Positions 28,438 to 38,874 of a stretch of 64,000 bases of DNA are shown piece by piece. Made by a program: the position numbers and the translations under genes. The DNA is taken from contig CCKK01000016.1 in NCBI GenBank assembly GCA_001048675.1, positions 45,220-109,219 of the forward strand. Reading direction: 5' to 3'. The notes under the pieces were generated by a model. That model was not told the origin of the DNA. It was given only the letters and a program-made list of their open reading frames with translations, and made no database searches. Positions within the stretch are counted from its first letter, which is position 1. Each line of letters opens with the position of its first letter. Origin of the DNA: Vibrio diabolicus (lineage in GTDB: Bacteria; Pseudomonadota; Gammaproteobacteria; Enterobacterales; Vibrionaceae).

Positions 28438-29451
28438 ATGACTAGAAAACACATCTACATCGCTTACACCGGTGGCACCATCGGAATGCAAAAATCGGAT
28501 CACGGCTATGTGCCTGTTGCTGGCTTTATGGAAAAGCAACTAGCAAGCATGCCAGAGTTTCACCGTCCTGAAATGCCGGATTACACTATCCACGAATACG
28601 ACCCTCTGATTGACTCATCAGATATGACGCCTGCCGACTGGCAGCAGATTGCGGATGATATTCGTGACAACTATGACAAATACGATGGTTTCGTCATCCT
28701 ACATGGTACTGACACCATGGCATATACAGCATCTGCATTGTCTTTCATGCTTGAAAATCTTGGCAAGCCAGTGATTGTTACAGGTTCACAGATCCCTCTT
28801 GCGGAGCTGCGTTCTGACGGTCAAGCAAACCTATTGAATGCTCTGCATATTGCCGCAAACTACCCGATCAACGAAGTTACTTTGTTCTTCAATAATCAGT
28901 TGATGCGTGGTAACCGCAGCACAAAATCTCATGCGGACGGTTTTAATGCCTTTACTTCACCAAACCTTCCTCCACTACTGGAAGCTGGGATCAATATTCA
29001 AGTAAGCAACAGCGTAACCGTTGGTGCACAACCAGAAGGTGAGTTTAAGGTTCACAACATCACGCCACAACCAATCGGTGTGATCACCATGTATCCTGGT
29101 ATATCACATGAAGTTATTCGTAATACGCTTCGTCAGCCTGTAAATGCGATGATTCTTCTGACTTTTGGTGTCGGCAACGCGCCTCAAAACCCTGAGCTAC
29201 TGGGCCACCTAAAAGAAGCCTCTGAGCGCGGCGTTATTGTCGTGAACCTAACTCAATGTTTGGCAGGCAAAGTGAATATGGGCGGCTACGCCACGGGTTG
29301 TGCACTGGCAGACTCTGGAGTTATCAGCGGCTTTGACATGACGCCAGAAGCGGCACTAGCAAAACTGCATTACCTTCTAAGCCAAAACCTTTCTTACGAA
29401 GAAGTGAAAGAGAGAATGCAGCAAGTACTGCGTGGTGAGATGAGCCTATAA
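28438..29451 (+). CDS. ansA: L-asparaginase I (cytoplasmic)
   Basis: AnsA hydrolyses asparagine to aspartate and ammonia. The 337-residue protein has no signal peptide, as expected for the type I enzyme. The first active-site Thr is in YTGGTIGM and the second in HGTDTMAYTASAL. The GYATGCALADSGVISGFDMT region of the C-terminal domain is intact. ATG 28438 (MTRKHIYIAYTGG) aligns with E. coli AnsA; an ATG at 28423 adds five residues. It lies downstream of sppA, as in E. coli. Confidence 0.94.
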   Translation: MTRKHIYIAYTGGTIGMQKSDHGYVPVAGFMEKQLASMPEFHRPEMPDYTIHEYDPLIDSSDMTPADWQQIADDIRDNYDKYDGFVILHGTDTMAYTASALSFMLENLGKPVIVTGSQIPLAELRSDGQANLLNALHIAANYPINEVTLFFNNQLMRGNRSTKSHADGFNAFTSPNLPPLLEAGINIQVSNSVTVGAQPEGEFKVHNITPQPIGVITMYPGISHEVIRNTLRQPVNAMILLTFGVGNAPQNPELLGHLKEASERGVIVVNLTQCLAGKVNMGGYATGCALADSGVISGFDMTPEAALAKLHYLLSQNLSYEEVKERMQQVLRGEMSL

Positions 29452-29471
29452 ATTCAAGCTTACTACGATCT

Positions 29472-29500
29472 AAAAAGCCCAATAGAGATTGGGCTTTTTT
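29472..29500. terminator. Bidirectional terminator between ansA and yeaC
   Basis: AAAAGCCCAAT / ATTGGGCTTTT stem with flanking A and T tracts. Confidence 0.8.
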
Positions 29501-29550
29501 CTTTTAAAGTCAAAGTAGTAAACGACACTCTGTAAAATCAAAGGTTACAC

Positions 29551-29835
29551 TTAATCAATGTTCGGATTGACACGAACAATGTCGCTCTCTTCTCCGCTAA
29601 ATTGTTTTTTAAGTTCTTGCTTCGATTTAAAGCTGATTTCACCACCTGCCGCAACCGTCATATGCTGCGCATCAGTATTATGTTTTGATTGATACAACAT
29701 CACAGCTTGCATACACGAATCTCGCTGCTCTTTAGAAAGTGTTGTACCCTCAGGCCATCTTCCCGTTTCTACTGCATAGACTAAGCGATCATAAACTTCT
29801 GGAGTCATCGCTTGTAATAGTTGTTCTGCGTCCAT
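29551..29835 (-). CDS. yeaC: YeaC family protein (DUF1315)
   Basis: This 94-residue soluble protein starts MDAEQLLQAMTPEVYDRL, the signature of DUF1315/YeaC, which has no known function. It contains the family segment ETGRWPEGTTLSKEQRDSCMQAVMLYQ. It belongs to the conserved yeaC-msrB-gapA-yeaD neighbourhood also found in E. coli, here with a lipoprotein gene inserted. No membrane or signal sequence is seen. Confidence 0.88.
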   Translation of the reverse strand: MDAEQLLQAMTPEVYDRLVYAVETGRWPEGTTLSKEQRDSCMQAVMLYQSKHNTDAQHMTVAAGGEISFKSKQELKKQFSGEESDIVRVNPNID

Positions 29836-29936
29836 AATGTACCTTCTTATTACATTCTATTTACAGAACATAACGGGTTAAGAAACTGAGTCAAGAATAC
29901 GAAAATGAATTGGTGTAACGGATCACAAGCAAAGCC

Positions 29937-30758
29937 ATGAAAAGAACACACTGGTTACTTCTCGGCCTCACAAGTCTCGCACTAACGGGCTGTTTCGAAG
30001 GTAACGTGACAACCGAAGAGTTGTGCCAAAAAACACCAGAGCTGCGCTGCGAACAGCTCAATATGGATGACGGGCAATGTCGAGTTCCCAGAACAAACTT
30101 AGTATGGCATCGGTTTGAGCAACTGAAACATCCATCAGAAGCCAGTCAAATTATCGAATACGGTCTGGTCGCTGAATATAGGAAATGCTTAGAACTCGCC
30201 TCTCAGATCACACCTATTGATCAAAGTGCTCTCAAGAGACAGCGTTTTAACGCTTTGGTACACAGTATTGATGAGCTAGAACGCATCGTAAACGAGTTAA
30301 AAGGCTCAGAAGACCCGGCTACTTTGTATTTTTTGTGGTCTCAAACGGGTGACATCCAAGCTCGTCGCGCATTTTTACAAATGGAAGGCTCACCCAAGTT
30401 AAATACTGCTGAGATGCAATATGCATTAGCTACTTTCTATACTAATCGAGATGCTAAGAAAACGTTGATACTGCTGAATAAAGCGTTGTCTTTATCGGAT
30501 GAAGACAACCTTAATCCGATCATTCTCAAATCAATGGCAAGCATTCATCAAGGGCTTGGAGAAAAAGAGCGCGCGTATCTGTGGGCAATGGTTGCAAAAA
30601 GATTCGACGTCCCGCTTGCTGATGAAAAGCAGCTCAAGCGTATGTTTAATTTTAGTCATGCAGAGCAATATCAGCAGCTAGATGAATTAGCTGAATCGGT
30701 GGCAAAAGCCATAGAGAGAGGGAACTACTCTCCAGCAATGATACCCAAAGAGATATAA
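29937..30758 (+). CDS. DUF2989 family lipoprotein
   Basis: This 273-residue predicted lipoprotein has a short signal peptide ending LALTGCFEG (Cys about 19). The mature part begins with a cysteine-containing segment (ELCQKTPELRCEQLNMDDGQCRVPR) and continues as helical, TPR/SEL-like repeats (about 110-230). I recognise the start as DUF2989. It is divergent from yeaC and convergent with msrB. Function is unknown; TPR-like helices suggest protein binding at the envelope. Confidence 0.75.
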   Translation: MKRTHWLLLGLTSLALTGCFEGNVTTEELCQKTPELRCEQLNMDDGQCRVPRTNLVWHRFEQLKHPSEASQIIEYGLVAEYRKCLELASQITPIDQSALKRQRFNALVHSIDELERIVNELKGSEDPATLYFLWSQTGDIQARRAFLQMEGSPKLNTAEMQYALATFYTNRDAKKTLILLNKALSLSDEDNLNPIILKSMASIHQGLGEKERAYLWAMVAKRFDVPLADEKQLKRMFNFSHAEQYQQLDELAESVAKAIERGNYSPAMIPKEI

Positions 30759-30762
30759 ACGA

Positions 30763-30791
30763 AAAAACTCCCGCAATTGGCGGGAGTTTTT
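30763..30791. terminator. Terminator between DUF2989 gene and msrB
   Basis: AAAAACTCCCG / CGGGAGTTTTT stem with a 7-base loop and flanking A and T tracts. Confidence 0.8.
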
Positions 30792-30873
30792 CTTTGGGTC
30801 AAACTACACTCTGTTTTCTACTTACAACAAATCGTATTGAAAGGATAAAACACTATCGAGCACAATTTTGTCG

Positions 30874-31284
30874 TTATTGTTCTGATTTGTTGAAAATTAA
30901 CGACACTGAATTAACACAAAAACGCTCACCCGTGGTCTGTGGGCCATCTTCAAAAACGTGCCCTAGATGGCTATCACATGTGGCACAACGAATCTCTGTA
31001 CGTACCATTCCGTGACTCAGATCTTCTAAATAGCGCACCGCTTGATCATTGATGGGCGCATCAAAACTTGGCCAACCACAGCCAGAGTCATACTTGTTAT
31101 CAGAAACAAAGAGAGGGGCATTGCAACAGGTACAAGCATAAACACCCGTCTCTTTATTATGCAGTAGTTTACCGCTGAATGGCGGTTCTGTACCTTGCTC
31201 TCGGCAGACACGAAACTCTTCTTCAGAAAGTTGCTCGCGCCACTGCTCATCTGACTTCGCCACTTTTTTCCCGTTTTGTTCCAC
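30874..31284 (-). CDS. msrB: Peptide-methionine (R)-S-oxide reductase
   Basis: MsrB reduces the R epimer of methionine sulfoxide in proteins with thioredoxin. The zinc site is two CxxC pairs (CTCC and CATC). The catalytic Cys is in RFCVNS near the C-terminus, and the fold motif [11 protein letters not shown] is intact. The frame is open to 31374, but I prefer GTG 31284 (136 residues). AAGGAG lies 9 bases upstream and the result fits the E. coli length of 137. The basic 30-residue extension looks spurious. It is divergent from gapA. Confidence 0.9.
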   Translation of the reverse strand: MEQNGKKVAKSDEQWREQLSEEEFRVCREQGTEPPFSGKLLHNKETGVYACTCCNAPLFVSDNKYDSGCGWPSFDAPINDQAVRYLEDLSHGMVRTEIRCATCDSHLGHVFEDGPQTTGERFCVNSVSLIFNKSEQ

Positions 31285-32617
<1,333 letters not shown>

Positions 32618-32654
32618 TTAGATAGTTAGCAATTAGCGAATAACTTCGTTAAAG

Positions 32655-32682
32655 AAAAGGCGGCTCTAGAGTCGCCTTTTTT
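32655..32682 (+). terminator. Terminator of gapA
   Basis: AAAGGCG / CGCCTTT stem with a short internal loop around CTCTAGA, followed by a T tract. Confidence 0.8.
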
Positions 32683-32775
32683 GTATCTGGAATTTGAGAG
32701 AATACCTCGGCGCTGTTGCATTGTATTTGCGACGGATGTCGAAACCCTACTTTCCCCAATGATAGGAAACAGCAC

Positions 32776-33660
32776 ATGGATTTAAAAACTCTCCCAGCTC
32801 TAACCGTGTTATCTGATAACGTTACTGTCGTTGAAATTGATCAGGTCAAAGTAGTACGTGTTATTCATGAGAAAGCGACAGCAGGCATCTCCTTACATGG
32901 TGGTCACGTTGTTTCGTTCACTCCTGCTGGTCATGAAGATTTGATTTGGATGAGCGAGAAGGCGATTTTCGACGGGAAAAAAGCCCTGCGAGGCGGCATT
33001 CCCGTTTGCTGGCCATGGTTTGGGCGTATTGCAGCACCGGCTCATGGTTTCGCACGTACTGCTGAATGGGAGCTGGTTGAACATCGCGAGAACGATAACG
33101 GCGTGATTGTTGAACTTGCTCTGTTCCCGACAGAAGAAATCCACGATATTTGGCCACATATGTTTGACGCTCGTTTGGTGGTTGAAGTTGGCGATGAGCT
33201 AAAAGTGACACTCAAAGTCATGAACATCGATGACGAAGCTTGGACCTTCTCTGGCGCGTTACATACTTACCTAAACGTTGGAGACATTAAGCAAGCACAA
33301 ACAACAGGCATGGGTGCCGAGTACATTGATAGCTTGAAAGCTGATGCGGTATGCCAAGGTGGTGATGTTCTGCAACTCACAGACACCATTGATCGCGTTT
33401 ACACGCAACCAGAAGCGAAAATTTTGGTAAAAGATCCGGAACTGAATCGTACATTAAGCGTGGAAAACCATGGTCATAACTCCGCGGTACTTTGGAACCC
33501 TTGGGCAGAAGGTGCACAAGGTATGGCTGATATGGCTGACGATGGTTACCAAACCATGCTGTGTGTTGAATCTACTGTTCACGCTCCAAGTATCGAGCAA
33601 GGTAAAACGCTCCAGCCAGGTGAGACTCATGAACTTGTCACTGTAATTTCAGTGCAGTAG
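32776..33660 (+). CDS. yeaD: D-hexose-6-phosphate mutarotase (YeaD)
   Basis: This 294-residue aldose-1-epimerase-fold enzyme interconverts the alpha and beta anomers of hexose 6-phosphates. The family segments LRGGIPVCWPWFG, HGFARTAEWEL and LHTYLNVGDI carry the sugar-binding and catalytic His/Glu residues. ATG 32776 has AGGAAAC upstream; the frame is open earlier but that part lacks homology. Its place after gapA is as in E. coli. A separate terminator precedes it, so it likely has its own promoter. Confidence 0.92.
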   Translation: MDLKTLPALTVLSDNVTVVEIDQVKVVRVIHEKATAGISLHGGHVVSFTPAGHEDLIWMSEKAIFDGKKALRGGIPVCWPWFGRIAAPAHGFARTAEWELVEHRENDNGVIVELALFPTEEIHDIWPHMFDARLVVEVGDELKVTLKVMNIDDEAWTFSGALHTYLNVGDIKQAQTTGMGAEYIDSLKADAVCQGGDVLQLTDTIDRVYTQPEAKILVKDPELNRTLSVENHGHNSAVLWNPWAEGAQGMADMADDGYQTMLCVESTVHAPSIEQGKTLQPGETHELVTVISVQ

Positions 33661-33673
33661 TTATAACCAGATC

Positions 33674-33700
33674 AAAGGTCGGGAATACCCGACCTTTTTT
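33674..33700 (+). terminator. Terminator of yeaD
   Basis: AAAGGTCGGG / CCCGACCTTT stem with a 5-base AATAC-type loop, then a T tract. Confidence 0.85.
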
Positions 33701-33859
33701 GTAATAAAAGCCCCGACTAGATGGTCCTCTCTCAACTAACTTATTGGTTATCAGTCACTTTTGACTATTTCATTAATAAATATCAAAAAATTCGATCATA
33801 TAAACCGATAGCATGCCGATACAAAACTCATAAATAATAAAAATATCAGGAACTGATCT

Positions 33860-35896
33860 ATGTTAGAGAGATACCGAAATCAAAGTGTCGGATTCCAGTT
33901 AAAGCTGGTTATCACTTTGTGTCTATTCATTGCTTTCAGCAGTATTGCTGCGCTTGTTTACCGTAACGCTTCCGATGTTCTATTGGAAAGCACCCTTAAA
34001 GAGCACCAATCTAAAGTAGAGTCGATGGCAAAAACCATTGCTGGCCAATTCGATGCTTATCTGCATACCGCTAAAGTGCTCGAGTCCACTTTTCGTAATG
34101 GCTACCTTGCCGGTGTTTATGTCGAAAACTATACGGTTGATTTCATGGGGCATGAAATACCAAACATCACTCAATACAGTGAAAGCTTAATTAACGACAC
34201 AAAGCTGGTCGATAGCTTCACACGTGATACCGGTGCTATCGCGACTTTATTCGCGCCTTTGGGAGATGACTTTATCCGTGTATCTACCTCACTAAAAGAT
34301 CCACAAGGTCAACGAGCAGTGGGAACCACGCTAGGTCTCGACCACCCAGGTTATCAGCAACTAAAAGCTGGTCAGCCATATTACGCTCAAATAAAGTTGT
34401 ACGGCGAACGCTACATTACCTATTACTCTCCAATTAAAGATGCTACAGGAAAAGTTGCAGGGTTATCGTTTATTGGTTTGCCCGTAGATCAAGCAACACA
34501 AACGCTATTCGATGCGCTAGAGGAGATTAAATGGGGCGATACTGGCTATACCATCATTGTCGACAACGACGACAACAATCTTGGTAAGTACCTACTCCAT
34601 CCGACCAAAAGTGCAACCGACCCTTCAATCACAGAAGTTCGTGACTACGAGGGTAATAAGCCTTTCCATAAAATTTTTGAACAAAAGAGCGGATTAATTC
34701 TCTACCCTTACCAATTCGGCTCAACAGTCGGCGAAAAGTACTTAGTGTTTACCGAAGTACCAGGCTGGAACTGGAAACTACTGGGTGGTACGTTCATCAA
34801 AGAAGTGACCAAAGGCAGTGATACACTACTCAAACTTATCGCCATCATTTCTTCGGTAGCGGCAATCATTACTTTTGTTGTACTGACACTTTTCTTGAAT
34901 CGCAGCTTAAAACCTCTGACCGTTCTAAACTCCTATATGACTCGCTTGGCGGGCGGCGAGGTCAGCTTGAACGTCTCATCGTCTCGTAAGGCATCAAAAA
35001 ATGAAATTACGAACCTGAATACGGGTGTCGCCAGTATGGCAAGTCAACTCAATGAACTTGTTGGTAAGATCCGTTCCACAAGCGACTTAGTAGAGAGCAA
35101 CTCCACCAGCGTTGCCAATGATGCCCATAGCAATTTAACCCAAGCTGACCGCCAACAAGAAGAAGTAGAACAAGTGGTAACAGCAATCGAAGAGATGGCC
35201 TCTTCCGCTCAATCGGTGGCGCAGCAAGTAGAAAGCATTGCGGAAAACGTACGCTCCGCAAATACCGATAGTCAATCTGGTCTCGCGATTGTAGAAGGCG
35301 TATGTATCGATGTTGCTCAACTCAACGATCAATTGGATCAATCAGCAGCGGCTATCGAGCAAGTCAATCGCGATAGTGAGAGTATTCAAACCGTCACGAA
35401 GATGATTGATGAGATTGCAGAGCAAACCAACCTACTTGCGTTGAATGCAGCCATTGAAGCCGCACGAGCAGGTGAGCAAGGTCGTGGCTTCGCAGTTGTA
35501 GCAGATGAAGTGCGTACACTTGCGCACCGTACACAAAGCTCAGTTCAGGATGTAGTTGAAATTATTGAGAAGCTAAAAGGCTCTACTCATAATGCAGTTA
35601 ATATGATGACTGACAGCCAACGCAGTGCCAATCAGGTCTTAGACAAAGCACAAGACGCGGGTACAGCATTAGAAGCTATCGCAGTACAAGTCCAGTCGAT
35701 AGCGTCTCAAGCCGACGCCATTGCTGCGACCTCAGAAGAGCAAGCGCAAGTATCCCAAGAAATTGCTGCAAATGCCCATTCTATCAGTGAGCTAAACCGA
35801 GAAAGCCGCGACACCAGCGCGAAAACCTCACAAAGTGCGATTGAACTGCAACAACAAGCTCGGAACTTGAAAGAGCAAGTCGACTTCTTCCACTAA
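33860..35896 (+). CDS. Methyl-accepting chemotaxis protein with Cache sensor
   Basis: This is a 678-residue transmembrane chemoreceptor. TM1 is at about 16-36, followed by a long periplasmic region of the Cache_3/Cache_2 type (about 40-315). TM2 (about 322-345), HAMP (about 346-400) and the signalling domain follow. The conserved hairpin tip reads [36 protein letters not shown]. There is no C-terminal NWETF-type pentapeptide for CheR/CheB tethering. Ligand is unknown. It has its own promoter region and terminator. Confidence 0.92.
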   Translation: MLERYRNQSVGFQLKLVITLCLFIAFSSIAALVYRNASDVLLESTLKEHQSKVESMAKTIAGQFDAYLHTAKVLESTFRNGYLAGVYVENYTVDFMGHEIPNITQYSESLINDTKLVDSFTRDTGAIATLFAPLGDDFIRVSTSLKDPQGQRAVGTTLGLDHPGYQQLKAGQPYYAQIKLYGERYITYYSPIKDATGKVAGLSFIGLPVDQATQTLFDALEEIKWGDTGYTIIVDNDDNNLGKYLLHPTKSATDPSITEVRDYEGNKPFHKIFEQKSGLILYPYQFGSTVGEKYLVFTEVPGWNWKLLGGTFIKEVTKGSDTLLKLIAIISSVAAIITFVVLTLFLNRSLKPLTVLNSYMTRLAGGEVSLNVSSSRKASKNEITNLNTGVASMASQLNELVGKIRSTSDLVESNSTSVANDAHSNLTQADRQQEEVEQVVTAIEEMASSAQSVAQQVESIAENVRSANTDSQSGLAIVEGVCIDVAQLNDQLDQSAAAIEQVNRDSESIQTVTKMIDEIAEQTNLLALNAAIEAARAGEQGRGFAVVADEVRTLAHRTQSSVQDVVEIIEKLKGSTHNAVNMMTDSQRSANQVLDKAQDAGTALEAIAVQVQSIASQADAIAATSEEQAQVSQEIAANAHSISELNRESRDTSAKTSQSAIELQQQARNLKEQVDFFH

Positions 35897-35904
35897 TACT
35901 TAAT

Positions 35905-35931
35905 AAGAGCCGATTCTATCGGCTCTTTTTG
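35905..35931 (+). terminator. Terminator of the chemoreceptor gene
   Basis: AAGAGCCGAT / ATCGGCTCTT stem with a short loop, then a T tract. Confidence 0.85.
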
Positions 35932-35992
35932 TTTCACTTGAGACCACGCTTTTTGATAGAATTTGCCGCCCTACTTTCTGTTCGAGATCGTC

Positions 35993-36820
35993 ATGAACTA
36001 TCAATGCCCTTTATGCCACCAAGCTCTAGCGTTAAATGAAAAAACGTTTAAGTGCGAAAACAATCATCAGTTTGACTTAGCAAAAGAAGGCTACGTTAAC
36101 TTGATGCCAGCGCACCACAAACGTTCTAAAGATCCTGGTGACAATAAAGAGATGATGCAAGCTCGTCGTCGATTCCTTGAAGGGAATTACTACAACCCAA
36201 TGCGCCAAGAGGTTGCGCAGCTGTGTGCGAAATACACAGAGGGAACCGATCATCAATTATTAGATATTGGTTGCGGCGAGGGTTACTACACGGATCAAGT
36301 GCAGAAAACGATACAAACGCAAACGGACGATGCGACGATATATGGATTGGACATTTCAAAAGTTGCGATTCGTTATGCGGCGAAGCGCTACACACAGTGT
36401 CACTTTAGCGTCGCTTCTAGCCATCGGCTTCCTTTCGCGAATGAATCCTTAGATGCTATTTTGCGCATTTATGCCCCTTGCAAGGCAGAAGAGCTTCAGC
36501 GCGTTGTAAAAGAGAACGGTGTGGTCATCACGGTGACACCTGCAAGCCGTCACTTATACCAACTACGTGAACGCATTTATCAAGATGTTCGTCTTCACAG
36601 TGAAGAGCCAGAACACATTGAAGGATATGAATTAGAGCATCAACAACATCTTAACTATGTTATGAGTTTGAAGGACGGGGCCGCATTCGATTTATTGCAA
36701 ATGACGCCATTCGCATGGAAAGCAACCGATGCACTTCGTGAAAAGTTGAAGTCCGCTACACTCTATCAGTGTGAGGCTGATTTTATGCTGCGCGTATATC
36801 GCAAAAAGTCCACTCAGTAA
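35993..36820 (+). CDS. rlmA: 23S rRNA (guanine(745)-N(1))-methyltransferase
   Basis: RlmA methylates N1 of G745 in 23S rRNA with S-adenosylmethionine. The 275-residue protein has an N-terminal zinc finger of Cys5, Cys8, Cys21 and His25 (CPLC...CENNH), as in E. coli RlmA. The SAM-binding LLDIGCGEGYYT loop follows. The RRxFLxGNYY segment between the two is typical. ATG 35993 has GAGA upstream and fits the family start; ten extra codons lie upstream in frame. Confidence 0.93.
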   Translation: MNYQCPLCHQALALNEKTFKCENNHQFDLAKEGYVNLMPAHHKRSKDPGDNKEMMQARRRFLEGNYYNPMRQEVAQLCAKYTEGTDHQLLDIGCGEGYYTDQVQKTIQTQTDDATIYGLDISKVAIRYAAKRYTQCHFSVASSHRLPFANESLDAILRIYAPCKAEELQRVVKENGVVITVTPASRHLYQLRERIYQDVRLHSEEPEHIEGYELEHQQHLNYVMSLKDGAAFDLLQMTPFAWKATDALREKLKSATLYQCEADFMLRVYRKKSTQ

Positions 36821-36841
36821 TAATACTGGCAGTCAATAAAC

Positions 36842-36860
36842 GCAAATAGTTATCATTTAT
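36842..36860. promoter_or_regulatory. Weak Fur-like site upstream of the ChaN-type gene
   Basis: Read on the minus strand, 36860-36842 matches the 19-base Fur consensus at 12 positions, including a run of eight (AATGATAA). It lies about 60 bases before the lipoprotein start. Confidence 0.35.
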
Positions 36861-36917
36861 ATTGATTCATTGCTCAGCCTCCATTAATATCATCCGGACA
36901 TTTTTGGAGGCTTTTCA

Positions 36918-37865
36918 ATGCGCTTTTCTATTTTAAGCTTGCTCTTTGCTGGCTTACTTACTGGTTGTTCTTCTGTTCCATCAACCAACTCTCACCCTAC
37001 CTCTGCGGAAGTCACTACTTTTTACGACTACCAACTTTACACCCCTTCTGGCGAGCACATCGCTCTAAGCAAACTACCAAAAGAGCTGCGACAAGCAGAT
37101 GTTATTCTTATTGGTGAATGGCACACACATGCCGGCGTTCATCGCTTTCAAACCGATATGCTCAAACAACTTTCATCTTATGACCGCCCACTCGCGTTAT
37201 CAATGGAACAATTTACCCGCGACAAACAACCTGTTGTTGACGCTTACCTGCGTGGGGAAATCGGTGAACAGTACTTGATGAAACAAGCCAATGCTTGGCC
37301 CAATTATGAGAGCGACTATCGCCCTCTCGTTGAGTTTGCTAAGCAGAAAAATCTCCCGGTGATTGCAGCGAATGCACCAAAGGGCATTGTCCGATGTATT
37401 GGTCGTCAGGGGATAGACTACGTTAACAAGCTCGATGATGAGCAGCGAACGTTTATTGCAGAATCCATCAACACGGCCAGTAGTCCATACAAAGAGAAGT
37501 TTATGGCATCCATGCATCATGGGAAGCCAGAACAAACCGAGAAACAGTTTGCAGCTCAAGTAACTTGGGATGAAACCATGGCAGAGTCTATCGTTAACTA
37601 CCTAACCGCCACACCAGGTGCCCAGGTTGTTCATGTCGCGGGCAAGTTTCATACCGAGCAAGGGTTAGGTACAGCTGCATCCATCTTAAGCCGCAACCCG
37701 AGCTTAAAAGTGGTTGTAATTAGCCCAACAGATAATGTGCTTGCTGATAATACTGACTATCAATTAGAGGTTCTTGCACCACCAGTACGGTATGTACAAG
37801 ATGCTCACCGCATGGCGGCATATCAACACCTCACTAAGCGCAATAGCGATCTTCAGTGTAAGTAG
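36918..37865 (+). CDS. ChaN family lipoprotein
   Basis: This 315-residue predicted lipoprotein has lipobox LTGCSS (Cys about 17). The body is a ChaN/EreA-like domain with the family segment VILIGEWHTHAGVHRFQTDML (about 64-84). Later come VVAANAPKGIVR-type and VVHVAGKFHTEQGLG segments with conserved His residues. Campylobacter ChaN binds haem and is iron regulated, so a role in haem or iron handling at the outer membrane is plausible but inferred. A TTTTTGGAGG ribosome site precedes the ATG. Confidence 0.8.
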   Translation: MRFSILSLLFAGLLTGCSSVPSTNSHPTSAEVTTFYDYQLYTPSGEHIALSKLPKELRQADVILIGEWHTHAGVHRFQTDMLKQLSSYDRPLALSMEQFTRDKQPVVDAYLRGEIGEQYLMKQANAWPNYESDYRPLVEFAKQKNLPVIAANAPKGIVRCIGRQGIDYVNKLDDEQRTFIAESINTASSPYKEKFMASMHHGKPEQTEKQFAAQVTWDETMAESIVNYLTATPGAQVVHVAGKFHTEQGLGTAASILSRNPSLKVVVISPTDNVLADNTDYQLEVLAPPVRYVQDAHRMAAYQHLTKRNSDLQCK

Positions 37866-37941
37866 CTGGTCTTCAATTTAAGTTACTACCTTTTTAGTTG
37901 CGTTGCAGTATCACACTGCTCCGAGTTCATAGAGTGACAAC

Positions 37942-38011
37942 GGTCTGCTTCCTGCTGGTCTATTTTTTGCTAATGATCACGAATAGAAACCAGAAGCGGC
38001 AAAAGCAGACC
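37942..38011. repeat. Imperfect long inverted repeat
   Basis: GGTCTGCTT at 37942-37950 pairs with AAGCAGACC at 38003-38011. Inside, GGT/ACC and CTATT/AATAG pair further, giving an interrupted stem of roughly 17 pairs. CTGTTTTTAT follows on the plus strand, so it may be a read-through terminator of the lipoprotein gene or part of a small RNA. Confidence 0.4.
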
Positions 38012-38117
38012 TGTTTTTATCCAAATAGCTTCAGAAATAGACTTTGCCGCCGATAGTAATATAACTGCTTTTTACCCGCACTCAGTGAACGAGTGTCGAT
38101 GTTCCAAGGAGTATTCG

Positions 38118-38477
38118 ATGAATCCAGTAGGAAGCACTTCTGTTAATAGCTATGCCAAACAATCTGTCGCCTCTAAGCAAACAAGTATTGCACAAGAGGA
38201 AGGCAGCGCTTCGCCGCTAAAAGTCGAACACAATAAGGTGACACTGTCTACAGAAGGCAAAGCGCTCCTCGCCGCTCTGCAGCAAATCGAACACGACAGT
38301 AAGAGAGTAGAAGCAGAAGATAAATCTGTTGGTGAAAAAGTGGAGTCCTTTACACATGGCGCACTTGGCATGGATCACCCTAACAAAATCGAGGAAGAAG
38401 AAGACGGCTCATACTCTGCGGGTCAATACCTTTCCGCAGCCCTCACTGTCGGTGGCATCATATTAGCGTTGGTCTAA
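38118..38477 (+). CDS. Conserved hypothetical protein with C-terminal hydrophobic segment
   Basis: This is a 119-residue protein that I do not recognise by function. The N-terminal two thirds are polar and charged, with Ser/Gln/Glu-rich stretches and one likely helix (LSTEGKALLAALQQIEHDSKRVEAEDK). The last 20 residues (YLSAALTVGGIILALV) are hydrophobic and could be a tail anchor. ATG 38118 has AAGGAG 7 bases upstream, a strong site; the frame also opens at 38085 without one. Confidence 0.6.
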   Translation: MNPVGSTSVNSYAKQSVASKQTSIAQEEGSASPLKVEHNKVTLSTEGKALLAALQQIEHDSKRVEAEDKSVGEKVESFTHGALGMDHPNKIEEEEDGSYSAGQYLSAALTVGGIILALV

Positions 38478-38701
38478 TAATCGTTACGACAATAAATCCT
38501 ATTTGAATAAATCACTAACTGCAGCCCATAATTTGATACGTCAAAGAACGATATGTCGTAAACATAGGTTATATACTCCTCAATTCGACCGCTCTTATGA
38601 CCTTAGAACGCATACTCGTTTATTGCTCCCTAAACTAGGTTTCTTGTGAAGGCACTGAATGGATAACTTTAGTCCATGCTTTCAACTCCTAAGCGTAATC
38701 C

Positions 38702-38723
38702 AAGCCCACGTTTGTGGGCTTTC
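38702..38723 (+). terminator. Isolated rho-independent-type hairpin
   Basis: AAGCCCAC / GTGGGCTT 8-base stem with a short loop and a pyrimidine-rich 3' tract. It is not next to any annotated stop. Confidence 0.55.
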
Positions 38724-38809
38724 TTCTTTCTAAATTCGCAAACGTTAGAGGCTGATTCACTTTTTCTACAAGCCTAAGCAAAGAAGACAATTTAGTTAAA
38801 CTTTTATTA

Positions 38810-38843
38810 CCGACACAAAATCGTCATAAATCATTGTTTTAAT
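38810..38843 (+). promoter_or_regulatory. Pho-box-like element before the alkaline phosphatase gene
   Basis: Two 7-base half-sites 4 bases apart, CCGACAC (38810-38816) and TCGTCAT (38821-38827), match the CTGTCAT repeat at 4 and 5 of 7 positions. A TTTAAT -10-like hexamer lies 10 bases after the second half, the same layout as the E. coli phoA promoter. Sequence match is weak; spacing is the main support. Confidence 0.4.
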
Positions 38844-38874
38844 GCCAGCGCTTTCAATAAACAAGGAAAATATA

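Larger units (their letters stand above)
38478..38874. other. 397-base gap with an isolated terminator
   Basis: No credible gene lies here. A hairpin AAGCCCACGTTTGTGGGCTT at 38702-38723 is followed by TCTTCTTTCT and stands over 200 bases after the preceding stop and about 150 before the next start. A TATACT at 38572-38577 could be a -10. Together these could bound a small RNA of about 140 bases. A Pho-box-like element lies at the right end. Confidence 0.4.
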
